This document shows positions 48,783 through 62,200 of a stretch of 64,000 nucleotides of DNA, piece by piece. Source of the stretch: Biancaea sappan (taxonomy: Eukaryota; Streptophyta; Magnoliopsida; Fabales; Fabaceae); the NCBI GenBank assembly GCA_037074585.1, contig CM073496.1:45325001-45389000 (forward strand), given 5' to 3'. Numbering within the stretch: position 1 is the stretch's first letter; each line of letters begins with the position of its first letter. The translations under genes and the position numbers were made by a program. Below the pieces are notes generated by a model. It was given only the letters and a program-made list of their open reading frames with translations, made no database searches and was not told the origin of the DNA.

Positions 48783-51700
48783 ATGGCAACGTCCTTCTCT
48801 CCTACTACCCTCGTCCGGTCCATTGTCCAACCCCAGCAAAACCCTCCTAAAACCCTTGTCCCCCCTCAAGGTACGTTCTCTCCCTATCAGCATAGTGAGT
48901 ATTATCTTCAATTGCGAAAATAATTTGTTTCTAGCGATCCTGCAGATTCCTTTCCTGGAGTCTCGAATCGCGTCAAATGCTGTGGCGGCAGCCCAAATGT
49001 GTTCTCATGGGGCTCCGCTTCAAGCTTTGTCACTCTAAAGCTCGGTGCTGCCTCCAGAATTTCTAGCAGACCCGTTGTCTCCAGACAGTTGTTGCCCAGG
49101 AGGTAAGCTCATCGGACATCTCTGTAGTCAGTGGCTCGCGTGGTTGTTGGGTTTGCGTCACGTTAATGTTTTTCTTGATTCGTTTGGATAATTTCCAGAA
49201 CTGGAGTTGTCAAGGCAGCAACTATTGAAGAAATAGAAGCGGAAAAATCCGCCATTGAGAAGGATGTTGTAAGTCTACGATTATTGATTTCAAAATGTAT
49301 TATGTGGTTAAATTTATCGAATTCCTTTATAAAATTTGGTGATGTTCTTTTGAGGATTGTCACTGATAGTGTTTCTTTTACTGTTTGTCTCCCTTAGAAA
49401 AACCGGATGGAAAAGACTATTGAAACTGTTCGGTCAAATTTCAATTCCTTAAGGACAGGTAGAGCAAACCCAGCTATACTCGACAAAATAGAGGTACGAA
49501 TGCAAGAGCAGGCTAATGGTGTTACTTATTGAATTTCGTGACTTTTGGAAAATGCATAGGAAACATTCTTGTGGACACCGACTGAGGCTTCAAAATTGTT
49601 GAGACAAATTTTTTTTTTTTTTGCACCTTAAATGAAAATCTTGCGTTGATGATGGATCCAATAGTGAGTGAGAGACTGGATAAATCAATTTTCTAAACTC
49701 GTAAATTATAATACACTTTTGACTTTTCTGCTTTATGTTCTCAAGCTTTTCAGTTTAAACTTAAGCTAGGCCTATCAGCTTTACCTTCTTCCTCGAAGCT
49801 TCATTTTAATTTTTCCGAATCCTCTTCTGTCTTGCTATCTTCCTCATTATCTCCTTAAACCCTATGTCTTGTTGTTAGCTTTTGCTTTTCTCGCTTTGTG
49901 CTAATTTTCCATCTTCTTGTTACGTTGTTCTTTCATACTACTAATAATGTTATGTACCCTCCAATTGTCAAAGAGAACATCACTTTCCAATTGAGTAACA
50001 AATACACCTGATTTGGCTCAACACACAGGAAACTTTTACTTATATATTGATATAAATTTGAGGTATAAATGTGTGCAATGCATAATGTTCACATGTATCT
50101 AATTTTTATTTTTTGTTTAGATTTGTCTTGTAGATGAGTTGTGTCATTTTGTGTTTTTAGGTGGAATACTATGGAACACCAGTTAGCTTGAAGAGCATTG
50201 CTCAAATTAGCACTCCTGATGCCAGTTCTCTTTTGGTACAGCCATATGACAAATCAAGGTGAGTTATAGATGATGAACAAGAAGAGGTGAAAGAGGTTAG
50301 AATCATCAAAATGATCTTATCCAATCTTTGTTGTACAATTCTACTTCATATGCAGCATGCCGTTGTCTATAGCCTAATGTTTCTCCTTTTTTTTTTTTTT
50401 CCTTCTTCCTTTTATGTGCTTGTCTTTTGCTAAGTATTTAACTATTGGATACTATGAGCCTATCTGAGGCCTTTTCCTCCTATGTATCTTATGATATATT
50501 TTACTGATTTTTTTTTTTGGGAAGCAAATTCTTGGCTATTCATATTTCTTCTATATGTTTTTCAGCTTGAAGGCTATAGAGAAAGCCATAGTTAGCTCTG
50601 ATGTTGGTATGACTCCAAATAATGATGGAGAAGTGATACGATTAAGTGTTCCTCAATTGACTTCGGAAAGAAGGAAGGTGTTTTCTCATTCCCTTGAGTC
50701 TGTAGCATCTAGGTTGAGCATCCAATTTCAACGAATTGAAAGTAATATTCATACTTGACTCTCATTTCTTATTTAGTTAATAACAAAATGCCTTAATATC
50801 ACCTCTTATTTAGCTAAGAGGAAAAAAGGAGTTCTCTGGGAAATTGTTTACTTGATATTCCAGGCCATAATGCCAATAGAACTTATCAAGACACCGAATT
50901 ATTTTGTTTAATATATAAGTGCCAATTCTAATTATGGTTTTCTGAAACATCAATTCTAAGCATCTTCTGAAAGTGTAAATGAATCTGTTGATTCCATCTG
51001 CAGAATTTATACTATAATTAAATTATTTTTGTTTTTCTTTTCAGGAACTATCAAAAATAGCGGCTAAACAAGCTGAAGAAGGGAAGGTACATTTACAACA
51101 TTATCTGAACTTTAAGATAGTAATTTGCTCTTATTTATTGCTAACTTGGGGGATATAACCTCCTTATAACTTTTTTTTTTTTTAAGGTCGAGAGGGAACT
51201 TGCATAAGCCAATTTTTGAATTGAAAGAACTGAATTTTTTAGTTTCTTCTTCTGTTCTTTCTGAAAACATTAACTGGGTGAAAAATAGATTTATAATCAT
51301 CGACAGACAAAATTTAGGAGTGCTTACTGTATGTTACTTGCTGAGTATATAATAATAGCGTCATATGTTGAGTTCTATGGTGCTTCTAGGACAAATGTTT
51401 TGGCTAAATAATGGTTATACATAACTTCCTCTTAAATGATTGTGCATGATCTTTTGTTTATAGGTGGCTTTGAGGAACATAAGAAGAGATGCATTGAAAG
51501 CTTATGAAAAACTTGAGAAGGTTAAAATCCTTGAGTTCCTCACGTATCTTTATCTCCTTTTTCTATTTGCCTCCTTGCCTGTGATTCCTCTGTCTTTTTA
51601 ATTGCTAGATTTCAAAGTTTTGTTAGAATTTGTCTTACAGGATAAAAAGCTCTCAGAAGATAATGTAAAGGACCTTACAAATGATTTGCAGGTAACCTGA

Positions 51701-52843
51701 TACTCCTGTATATATGGGTAGGGGTTACTAACTTATTATGAATTTGAAGTTCATGTTGCCATGTCTCATTTTGCTTGGGTCTGGAGCAATAATTTGGGAT
51801 AGAACCATCTCAAACCTATGCCGCAGGGTGCAATGAACAATGTGTCAAGAGGAATACTTATTGCTCCAAGAAAAAGAGAGCAAAGAGAGAGTAGCCAACC
51901 AACATTTCTTATGCTTTTAGCAAGGAGGGCTGGAGAAAAGAACAGAATATCTATGTTATAGATAATTGCTAGATCCATTTAGTGAAACCTGTTCTCTGTC
52001 CTCTTGCAAACTTTATAGTGTTGCCATAGATTGATTGAAAATAATTGAAGATAAAGGATTCTGGATTTCATATGGATTAAAAAAAAAAAGTCCTGTTTTT
52101 TTTATGTTGTCGGCACTGGCCAATTTTTGCTTGTCTTCTTTATACTTGAGGATGTTTTCCTCATATTGACTCCATCCGGGGATTGTCCATTTAGTGCTGT
52201 ACCTTTTTGATATATTTCATCTCTCTTCTTTCCTCCTTTCCCAGATATGAAAACATTAAGTACGTAGAGAAAATTGTTCCTCAAGATGTAAAAACTGACT
52301 TAATTGACAATTTTCTGATGCACGAGCTTGTTTGTTATCAATGTCAAATCTTGCAATTGGACTTGATAAAAGACTTTGTGCGGTGCGGCGGTTCCTTACA
52401 AGTTTTTGAGATAGGTCATTAGTTTTAGAGGAACGGGAGATCCCAATCAGTGTGAATGTTCCCTTGTATTTGTTCTCCTTGTAATTTTCTTATCTTTTAT
52501 GTAGAAATTGACCGATGAGTATATGAAGAAGATCGACACTGTCTACAAACAGAAAGAAAAGGTATTATCTATTTTTCCAGAAGGCCTCTTTCTACAACTA
52601 TTTTATTATATAGAATTAATGAGGAAAAGTAATAAGAAACTCAGTATATTTGGTGAAGTTGGTTCATTTGGGTGCCACTTGGCTTTGGTGAAGCTTAGTT
52701 TCCCTTATTGTACTCATATAGCATGTTATATGGCCATCAGTAATTTAAGTTATCTATCTTTTCCATTTCCTGATTCTTGTATGTCTTTATTGTTTGATAA
52801 TTGATTTATTCTGCTCGTCTTTCAGGAGTTGCTGACAGTTTGA
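48783..52843 (+). CDS. RRF: Chloroplast ribosome recycling factor
   Basis: Eleven exons: 48783-48870, 48946-49102, 49199-49268, 49398-49493, 50161-50258, 50566-50677, 51045-51086, 51464-51520, 51641-51691, 52505-52561 and 52826-52843. All joints keep frame and follow GT-AG. The product is 281 residues: a Ser-rich transit peptide (about 1-85), then the RRF domain with MEKTIETVRSNFNSLRTGRA, LDKIEVEYYGTPVSLKSIAQI, VGMTPNNDGEVIRLSVPQLT, RKELSKIAAKQAEEGKVALR and the C-terminal helix ending in KELLTV. With EF-G it splits post-termination ribosomes in the plastid stroma. The length and three-helix/domain II layout match known chloroplast RRFs. The start is the first ATG with a plausible transit peptide. 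Confidence 0.95.
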
Positions 52844-53860
52844 TGTTTCAATACACAAATGTAAATGTCTCCTCTCAAATGAAGGTCAAATTTTGTCTAA
52901 CTTTTGTTCAAGCGGGATGGTTGGTGCGTAATGTTTATATGTTACACAAGACAACGTCAAAATTTAAATTATGCTTTTTTTTTTCAAAAAGAAAAAATGA
53001 ATTCATGCATATGAATATGTAGATTTCTGTACCTATTAAACAAATTGTTAGACCTTCCCTTTCTACTTATGTAGTTATGTTTTTTCTTGTGGAAGTTCGG
53101 GAAACCCAATGGAAGATATCCTAACGACAATTTTGTCTACCCGAAATTAGAAATGTGGATGTAGAACATAGAACTAACTGCACTCTTTATTGAAATTGGC
53201 TTCTAATTGAAGATTCATATTCATGCACGCAATAATCTTACTTGCGTGTTGAAAGAGTGAGAGGGTGGAGCATGTCTTACGTGTTCTCCATTTTATCTCA
53301 CTTTCAGCCAAGTAATGAGTTAAAGGGTGGGAGAAAATTGATGTTTTCTACTTCGCTTATTTCAGATATCTTTTAAGCTGTGTAGAGTCATTTAAGCTTT
53401 ATCTTTATCTGGGCGATCTGAAAACGAGTGGGTCAATAAAGGTATGCGCCTGAACAAAAAATATTTGGGTAGAAGAATCCCTGTATTTTCGTTTACCAAA
53501 CTTCGGTGTAGCTAATATATTGCATTATTCAATGAATGCTAATGTATTGTCCAGGATGAGCAGGGATGACGCCCTGTACTAAATGCATCACGATATGACA
53601 TTCTTTTAAAAAAGAAAAAAATATTTATTACGGGTTAATACAACCACCAGCCACTCATAAATACATGGAAGAAATTCATCTGTCATAAGTACACTGAAAG
53701 TTTAATCGTCCTTTGACCTTCCACTAATTTCCGATTCTTTCTCATGATTTGCAGACAGTCGGAATGAGAAAGGACTAGTGAATTCATTACATAAACGGTT
53801 GGATTTAACTCAATAAATTGATTATTAAAAAAATTGGTTAAAAATTGGTTGGCTAAAATT
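52844..53860. other. 3' flank of RRF and intergenic DNA
   Basis: No credible gene. Contains the RRF 3' untranslated region and AT-rich sequence. Confidence 0.5.
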
Positions 53861-53867
53861 GGAAGGT

Positions 53868-54842
53868 CTCATTTGAATAGCATGCCTTACAACTTATTAG
53901 AGTTTTTTATATTAGTGCTTTGATGTAAAAAAGAATGTTTGGATAAGTTTAAATAAGTATCTTATTAATCCTCAAAATTATTTTTAGCTTATTTTTAGAA
54001 GTCAAATTTTTTAGCTTTTTAAAAGAGTTTGTTAAAAAATAAGTTGTTTTATATTTTTATAAGATAAATATATCTTCAATTATAATTTAAAATTTCATAA
54101 AAAGTCAATCCTTCACCTCCGTCCTTCGATGCTCTTTCAATCTAATCTCACATTCACGACAATTTCTTCTTAGGGGTGTCAAAACTGGTTAAAGCTCGTG
54201 GCCAGCTAGTGATTGCCCGTAAATGGGTGGTTTTGAACATGCCATTTTAAACTTGTTTAAAAAATGGGTCTGAACAGGTTAGTCCGTTTAGCCCACAAGT
54301 TAAATGATTAAAGCCCACATGGCTCATGGGCCAGCTAGTTTAATTTTTTTTGTTTTATTTTTTTAACAAAAAATGTATTGTTTAGTATAAATAACCTCAC
54401 TTTAACACATTTTTATATTTTATAACCTTATATTCAATAAATATAATAATTTTAAATATGAAAACTTTTGTAATTTTTTAAAAATAAATATAGAAATTTT
54501 AAATTTAAATATAAGATAATTAATTTAAAAATAAAATATGAAAAATTAAATGTTATTCATTATTTAAAAATATTAAAGAAGTAATGTTTCACATATATAA
54601 ATTGTATTTTGATAAATATAGAATTTGTCTAATGTTTATTTGAGTAATTTTCATAATTATAAGCACTTACATACTTATTTATTTAAATGTTTTAAAAATA
54701 GTTTATAAATTTTAAAAGTACTTCTTCAATTATATATCCAAATATTAAATAACTTAATCTAAAAGAAACTTATGGTATAAGAGTTTTTCATATAAAACTT
54801 TATTATATAAGTGATTAAATAAGATGTTTACCTAAACGGGAC
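53868..54842. mobile_element. Candidate decayed TIR element with an internal insertion
   Basis: The left part (around 53870-53990: ATAAGTATCTTATTAAT, TTTGGATAAG) has reverse-complement relatives near 54760-54842 (ATAAGATGTTTACC, CTAAACGGGA). An internal segment starts TAGGGGTGTCAAAACTGG (about 54172), a word that often begins plant hAT MITEs. Boundaries are uncertain. Confidence 0.3.
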
Positions 54843-55915
54843 TTTAATGGTTGAACTGGTGTATTTGTTTTATTTTCATTTTTTCTAGTCTTTTATACAT
54901 TTTCTATTTTTCATGGATTTTATGAGCTCTATTGTGTTATTAGACATGTAGGTATTATTGATATATTATTTTGTAATTAATTTTAAATTTTGTTTCATAT
55001 TTATATATTATTCAGATTAAGTATAATTGTTAAATATGCACAAAAATGCTTAATAATTTATCTAAACTTTTTAAAAGTTTGTCAAATCTAAATTTATTAA
55101 TGTATTATATTATATTTTTAATGTATATAATTACAAAGATATATATTAATTACAATGAGTCATCACCATTTTAATGATTAATTCTTTTTTTTAAAAAAAA
55201 CCTTGTTTTAAAGTAAAATTCAAGACCTAACTTTTGGAACGTTGGTTTGAACTCTGGAGTTCTCCATTACAGCTTGCAATGAAAAACATTAAAAAATGAT
55301 TTTTAAAAAATGTCATCTTTCCCCAAACCCCAACTTGAAAATTTATGAGGTATGATGGAAACAAGCAAAACAACATTAATAGACCTCATCTCGAATAGTC
55401 CAATTAATTAAATATTAATCTGTGCTCAATATTCTACTTTAAAAAAAAAATCAGTATTTCTTAATCATGGTGACCTCCACCATTAGCTACGAGACAATTT
55501 CACATTCCCGGAAGTCCTCTCTGTTCAGAATAGAATACCACTCCGATGTGGACACAACAATTGCTTGCCACCTCATCATGCAGTGTCCCAACTCCAAACA
55601 AATATTATTAATTATTTTGATATTTTCTGCTTTTTTGGTCCATGCAGACAACTTGAATCCAACAGAGTTTATTAATTTAAGATTGGATTTCTTTCTTGGG
55701 TTCTATTATTTCTTTAAGTTGAACGGATGGGTTTGTCTTAACCCACTCTTATAGTTTGTTTCTTTTTATATCACCTGTGCATGTTCGTTATAATAAAATA
55801 TATACCATTTAAAAAAGCAAACAAGCTAAGGTCAAAATATAATAACATCCTCTAGCTCGATTGGTCATGTGCAGGTGGGTTGAACCCATTAATCAATAAC
55901 CAAATCTCATACAAG
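54843..55915. other. Intergenic, no gene seen
   Basis: AT-rich. A 95-codon frame at 55467-55754 has a hydrophobic stretch but no flanking exons, promoter or family resemblance, and is not called. Confidence 0.5.
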
Positions 55916-56166
55916 GTGCGTCTTTAAACTTTTGTTTTAATATATCTTAATCATGGGAGCATTACCAATAAGTTTAATAATAAGTCCAGGGCAGGCAAGT
56001 TGAATATATTTTATTACCCTCTCTCATAGGGTTTCATATTAAATTAGAAAGTGCGTTTATAAACTTGGTTTTAATATATCTTAATCATGGAAGCATTACC
56101 AATATTTAATAAGTTTAGGGCAAGTGGAAGAGCGGGTGGATCCCTCTCATAGGGTTTCATATTCAA
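55916..56166. repeat. Tandem duplication of about 125 bp
   Basis: Two diverged copies (about 55916-56046 and 56051-56166) share TTTTAATATATCTTAATCAT, AGCATTACCAAT and CTCTCATAGGGTTTCATATT in the same order. Confidence 0.85.
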
Positions 56167-57269
56167 ATATAACTGTCGGAAAGCTAATTAAGATTGGTTT
56201 TGTGAATCCTTTTTCTTAAATTTTTTTTTCTTTTAAATATTTGTTTAAGAACTTTGTACTAGCATTACATACTATAATAGACCACATAACATGGATTTGT
56301 GTTCTCTTTTGGGGTATGCTTTCATTTGCATCTTTCTTTGCAAAAAATAAAAAATCCCGTTCTGTTGTCAAAAGAATGCAGAGAATATAATGGAAGATTT
56401 AATTTCAGAATAGGTAAAGCCATGGAACAAGAACAAAGGCATCTTTGTGTGCATGGAGGAACATGCTTTTGATTACTATGACGTTAACGTTATCTGTTTG
56501 TTTCACCCTTCTTTTATGATTGGGGTATATATTTTCATCAACTTACTTGAGATTCATTCAATCTTTTCATTGATTGGTCACCAATAACCCTTTTTTTTTT
56601 TTTTCCAAAACCCTTACAAATTAATTCACTTTTCTCTTTCCTTTCTTCTCCATCAGCCAAAAGAAAATGGACCAGGGACTAGCCTTGTCCCCAATTAAAC
56701 AAGGCATAAAAGGTATTCCTGTGGGCCTAACACCTACTAACTATAATTTACTCTATATATGATTCATGATTCAAGCCATGTAGTTACCCCATTATTTCTT
56801 CACATAGTAATTGTCCTTCAAAAGCAATATTCCTTGGTTAAAAGCCATCATTGTAGGGTGAAAAGCCAGAAAATTTGATTTATTAATATTTTGTTTAATC
56901 GGGATTATATGGCCGGTCATGCCGAATCAGATGGTCCTTTTGATTTCAAGTTTTTATTTTAATATTTCAACCTCAAAGTTTAATATATTTTCCTGTAATT
57001 AAAACTTAAAACTTGACATGGATTTATTCACAATATTTATTCAGAACATAGTCACTAAGGACAATTCCTTTTCTATTCATGACCTGTTCAAAATATTGCA
57101 AGATAGAAAAATAATTTAATTAATGGACTATATATATAGAGAGAGGATATATAATGGACTAATGTAAGAGGAAATGATAAATACTAGTTGTGAGATCATG
57201 TGAAAAGCATGGGTGGAAAGAGCCGTGGTCTAACATATGAATACTTTACTATATATATTCTTGAGGGCT
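56167..57269. other. Intergenic, no gene seen
   Basis: AT-rich, no credible coding sequence. Confidence 0.5.
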
Positions 57270-57331
57270 TGTTCTAACCAAGATTATATTAATTGAATAT
57301 TGTTCTAATCAAGATTATATTAATTGAATAT
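57270..57331. repeat. Tandem duplication, 2 x 31 bp
   Basis: TGTTCTAACCAAGATTATAT followed by TAATTGAATAT is repeated once with a single base change. Confidence 0.9.
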
Positions 57332-57587
57332 TGTCCTTTCAATGTTGTAGTTGAGAGAATCAAGTAATAAGTTATTCAAGGAGATTGATGAAAAGACACC
57401 TAAATATATATTTGGAAGTTAAATTCGAGTTCACGCAACTCTTGTGCTAGTTGTTGCCATGCATAACTCACAACCACCCAATCGGCCTTTAAGTACTTTT
57501 AATTATTATTTATAAATTAACAGTTTAATGACTCTTTGGAGGGTTGGGGGTGGATTAACTGCTGCGTTGTTGAGGCGCTGGAGCATC

Positions 57588-58000
57588 CAATTACAATCAT
57601 TAGTCGTTAGATTAATTTAATAATTGATATTTGAGTTTTTTTTTGTTTTTTTTTTTAAAAAATTTGTGTAATTAATTTTAGATTATCTTATGACAGTTAG
57701 TGATAATCAAATCCAACTAAATGTTGTATTTTTATTACAATATTTAGTAAAAAAAATTTTATAAATTAAATTTTATACTTATTGTAATTTTATAAAAATA
57801 TATTTCAAGTTATTGTATCTGATTATCATTGATTATGAGTTTTTATAAAAAAAATTTTACTGAATATTATTATACAAATGTAATATTCAGTTAGATTTAA
57901 TTATTAACTATAATAGAATAGTCTAAAATTAATCATATATTTTTTAAAAAAATTAAAAAAATCAAATATCAATTATTCAATTAATCCAACAGATGATAGT
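57588..58000. mobile_element. Foldback MITE, about 410 bp
   Basis: The left arm (TTAGATTAATTTAATAATTG then ATATTTGA) is mirrored by the right arm, whose reverse complement reads TTGGATTAATTGAATAATTG then ATATTTGA. The arms stay related inward through TAATTTTAGA and TAACTGAATATT-type words, so most of the element can fold into one hairpin. AT-rich and non-coding. Confidence 0.65.
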
Positions 58001-58207
58001 TAGAGTTAGAAGCGCGGGAGTGAATTCAATTCCGCTTTCATAACTCATTAGTCACAATAAATTATTTTTAAAAACAGGAAAGATAAAGAAAGCTTTATTT
58101 ACATGAAAAACGTCCAGGTCAGTTATGAAAGCAATCCTATAGTAGCAAAATTAATATATAGAGAAATTCAAAATGAAGCATCTAACAAGTTAGCTCCTAC
58201 ACTAGAA

Positions 58208-58208
<1 letters not shown>

Positions 58209-58238
<30 letters not shown>
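58209..58238. repeat. (TA)n microsatellite
   Basis: About 15 TA units. Confidence 0.95.
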
Positions 58239-58239
<1 letters not shown>

Positions 58240-58241
<2 letters not shown>

Positions 58242-59260
58242 CTGTAACTGTATATAATATATGTGAAGTCAAGTCACAAAAGGAAATTACATAAGTATGC
58301 TTTGCTTCCTATTGTATTGCCTGATTGACGTAACTTGTTTTTACTTTTCACGGCAACAGTCCACCCTATCACAGCGTGACACGGTGACACTACCTCCGTC
58401 CGAATTATTGCGTCTCCACGTGGCTGCCTCTTTCGCTTTCTAAGTAAAGGCATTGCCACGACGGACGATGATCCCACTAAAGAAACTACCGATCTAAGAG
58501 TGTGACGGGGTCCACATCAGAATAATGAAACAATGATGATAATAATAATTAATACTAAAAATTTGACTGGCAGTGCCAGAGCTCAGAGGTGTGTCGCCTT
58601 TTTTCTAATGAGTGCTGATTAATGATTATTCTTGCCAATATGACAGCGTGGCATTAGATATTTCGTTGTGTAGCTGGAGCCAATTAGAAAAGGACACGTC
58701 CTCTGGATGGGATTTGCCCACGAGGTCCGCTGAATTCCAATCTTTTTTTAATTTTGTAAAAGGAGGCATAAAAGAAGGAAAGTGACACATGGCCACTTTA
58801 CTGCCGCATTGGCCAGAGAGAAAGGAGAAATTCTAGCAGACAAGGACGTCTCTGCCACGTTGGCACCGTAGGATCCCACCTTCATCCAACGGCATCCATT
58901 TCCCTAAAATCTTCACCATAAAATCCGAGCCGCTCCCTACTGCTGCGGGATCTCTCGAGTAGGTTACGGTGGCGCGTGAGTGACGAATTATTAAAGCTTA
59001 TATTTCTGATAAATATTTAAATAGAAAAAGAAAATCAGTTAGAAACTTGAATGAAGAAAGTGGAGATGAGAAAGAATAATATCCTCATTCGTCAGGTGAG
59101 AGGTGGGGAAAAAAAAAAGAAAAAGCGAGGCATAGCCAAAGCTACAAAAACAGTGCTCTCTGATTCTCACCATCGTTTTCTCTGTCGATCTCCACTCTCT
59201 TCCATGTCTTCGTCTTCCGCTCTGTTTATTTCATAGAACTCAGTGCATCATCCTCCTTTC
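58240..59260 (+). promoter_or_regulatory. Upstream region of the TIC-like gene
   Basis: Contains several ACGTGGC/CACGT-type words (CCACGTGGC-like at about 58416, GACACGTCC at about 58694, GCCACGTTGG at about 58855), the class of G-box-related sites bound by bZIP/bHLH factors. An upstream frame of 61 codons (59051-59236) ends 24 bp before the TIC start and would be a uORF only if transcription starts before 59051. Confidence 0.35.
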
Positions 59261-62200
59261 ATGGCCGCCACTCCCAACACTACCAATGGATTCCCCAGAC
59301 CACGACATCGAACTATTCCTCTCGCACACTTCTCCGGTACCATCTGTTCTCTTTTCTTTCTTTATCTGCTTCGCCGTTTCAGTCTCCATGTTTTCTCTGC
59401 TTCTTATTTGTTTTCAAATTACAGAGGAAGCACAGGCGGAGTCGCAGGAGAGCCCCAGGTTAAGGCCTGTCACCAGCAAGAAGGATAAGGATCGGGATCG
59501 AGTTAGAGATTCATCCTACAGGAACAAGAAGAAGAGAGGGTCTCACAGGGAAGAAAGCGAGCAAATCATCGAACCCAGTGTGGAAAATGAACGGGACTAC
59601 CGGATTGACGAAGCCGGAGCTCTTCGGGTGCTTTCTCCTTATACTGCGTCTTCCGCATCCGATCAAAATCATCAGAGGATGTTACCGCCGGCCAGACCCG
59701 TGAGGCCAACGCTGTCTCCGTGGAAGCCAACGGATGAAATGATCGGTGTCACAGTGCCCAGGAAGGCTCGTTCAGGTGCTTCTTTGAAACAAGCGTTATT
59801 TTGTCTTCCTTTCCCCTTTTCCACTTATTTTTCGTCTCTTCCGGACTCTTATTATTATTTTTTTTGTACCTTTTCTTTTTCTCTCTTCCCGTTCGATTTT
59901 TGCTTTGGGCAGCTTCTGCGAAAAGGTTGCATGACAGTTGGGTATCCGCAAATGGTGGAGCAGCAGCAGAGCAAAATTCCCGGCAACGGTCGAATTCCTC
60001 GGGCAGGCAGAGTGTTGGAGCTGCCTCACCATCATCTTCGGATGAATCTGTTCGGAAGAAGATGGTCTGCACTTGCTTTCTTTTTGTTTTGTTTTGTTTT
60101 TGGATTAATTTAATTTGTCTGAAACGACGGCAGGATTAAAATCTAGCTTCTAATTTGAGCTGTATATTGCAGAAAGCAATTGGACCCATGGCAAGCCCTC
60201 CCAAGACGTCCAAACCGTCTTCAACAAATCAGGAAGACATTGAGATTGAGATAGCTGAGCTTCTATACGGTTTAATGTCTTCAAAGAAACAGGAGTGTTT
60301 GCAGAAGCATGAAACAAACGAAACGCATGGTATCAGTCACGATACTAAAACATCGGATTCTTTCCCAGCTATAAATCCTCGCACCTCAGTTTCACCACGG
60401 AGAACTAGTCCTTCAATTCATCCATCTATGGATGTTGGTGGGTTAATTTTTTGGATCAGATTATGAGATTTATCTCTAGTCTATTTACTTTGCTTTTTGT
60501 ATTTTCTTTTTCTGACCTTTTTTATTCGATTTTTATCTCTAGAGAAGAAGATAGCGGAGGACCACAACTCTTTTACTCCAGTTCCGAATAAATCAACGGC
60601 TGATTCAGTTAAATTGGAGACGCTTTCACCTAAATTTGCCAAGATATCTTGTTTTAATGATGAGAATGCTACTGGTCGAGAAGTTGGACCATCTGGAGCT
60701 CTAAAAGAAGGTATTGCGGAAGGCAATTTGAATTCAGGTACCGGATGTGGCGTTACAAAAGATGGAAGACCCGTCTCCTTGAAAGGAGAATTGCCATCGT
60801 GCTCTAAGTTGGATGTTGATGAAATGGAAATCTCTGCCAACAGAGAGTGAGCATAAAATAATTCTGCTTTCTTTTTCTTACTTTTAAGGATTTATTGTTA
60901 ATTCCATTTCCTTCTGGTTGAATTTACTAGGAGTTTTGCTGTTCCGGAGGCCAACTGCCAACGAGTAAATAAGTTTGAGATTGATCTGATGGTGAGGATC
61001 CTTCTTGTTCGCATTCCGATTACATTTTCGTTCACTTTCCCTTTCAAATATCTAAAGGAGACTGCCTTTCCATCAGGCTCCTCCTCCTATGGCAGTATCC
61101 CCTGAAAGGGATGATTTCACATCAGAACCTAAAGCTTTGGCACCGGAAGTGGAATTGGTGAGTAGCCTGTGATCTACAATAATTTTCATTACCCTGTCCT
61201 CTGTTTCATACTTCAATTTGTTACAAATTCTGATACAGAGGAGGGAAAATAATATCAAGGCTAAAGACAAGGTAGAAAGACAAGGGAAGAAAGAGACTAG
61301 GAGAGAGCCAGTAGAAACTGAAGAGATGAAGATGGACGCCTTCAAGGAAAAGCGGGATATACTCATATTTGACTTCGAGAAGCCTAACAAATATAATAAC
61401 AGCACGGCAAGTAATAAATTAGAAGAGCAGAATAGGAATCAGGAACAACCTCATCAATCGGCAAATCCCATAGTAGAAAAAACTGGTAACATAACACTTA
61501 CTTATAGTGCCATCTGCCTACTCTGATTCCGAGTTCTGACCCAATTTGTTCATTTATAGTCTCTGATTTCTTTCTTCTCCAGTCCAATCTAGGTCAGTGC
61601 CTTTATCAACAGCCACACCAGGATGTTCCAGCACTCTCTCCCCTCACGAGTATGAGATCATTTTCTTCCCCGGATTATACTCCTTTCCTCATTCAGATAC
61701 TTGTCTAAATTTACTAAACCGTTGGTCATGTCGATATTGTGACTGCTAAGATTAATAATTTGTAACTATGGTGGGCAGAAACATGTCGCCTTTGCAGACA
61801 GTTGTGAAGACAGAAAAAACCATTGGATCATTGACAACATCGCAGGTATTATAATTTCCTAATTATTACTAAACTTGTTTTTCTAGTTCATGAGCGTCAA
61901 TTTTCTCGACTCCTGCAGTAATGGGGATTTCATAATGAATACACGCATAATTCAACATGCAGGACGCTAGTTTTGTTCTCTCTCAACCTCTACCAAAGAG
62001 ATGTGCAACCCATCATTACATCGCTCGTAACATCTTCTTACACCAGCAGTTTACACAGACGAACCACAGTTGGCCAGCAGCAGTTGGCTCTGCTTCTTTG
62101 TGTGGCACAAAGCCGAACGATGTCAATAGAGTGCCATCTGCTGAAAGTATGGTAGTTGCAAAGCAATCACAAAAGAACTTGCCAGGCTTGAAACAAAATG

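Noticed and set aside
55467..55754. 95-codon frame with a hydrophobic segment, first thought to be a small secreted protein
   Set aside because: No signal-peptide-like start (the hydrophobic stretch is central), no neighbouring exons, no recognisable family.
55850..55890. Possible tRNA gene or SINE head
   Set aside because: A-box-like and B-box-like words are only about 12 bp apart and no cloverleaf can be drawn.
59286..60113. 275-codon frame spanning the start of the TIC-like gene
   Set aside because: It reads through introns 1 and 2; only its part in 59425-59775 is real exon, and the ATG at 59261 gives the family-like spliced protein.
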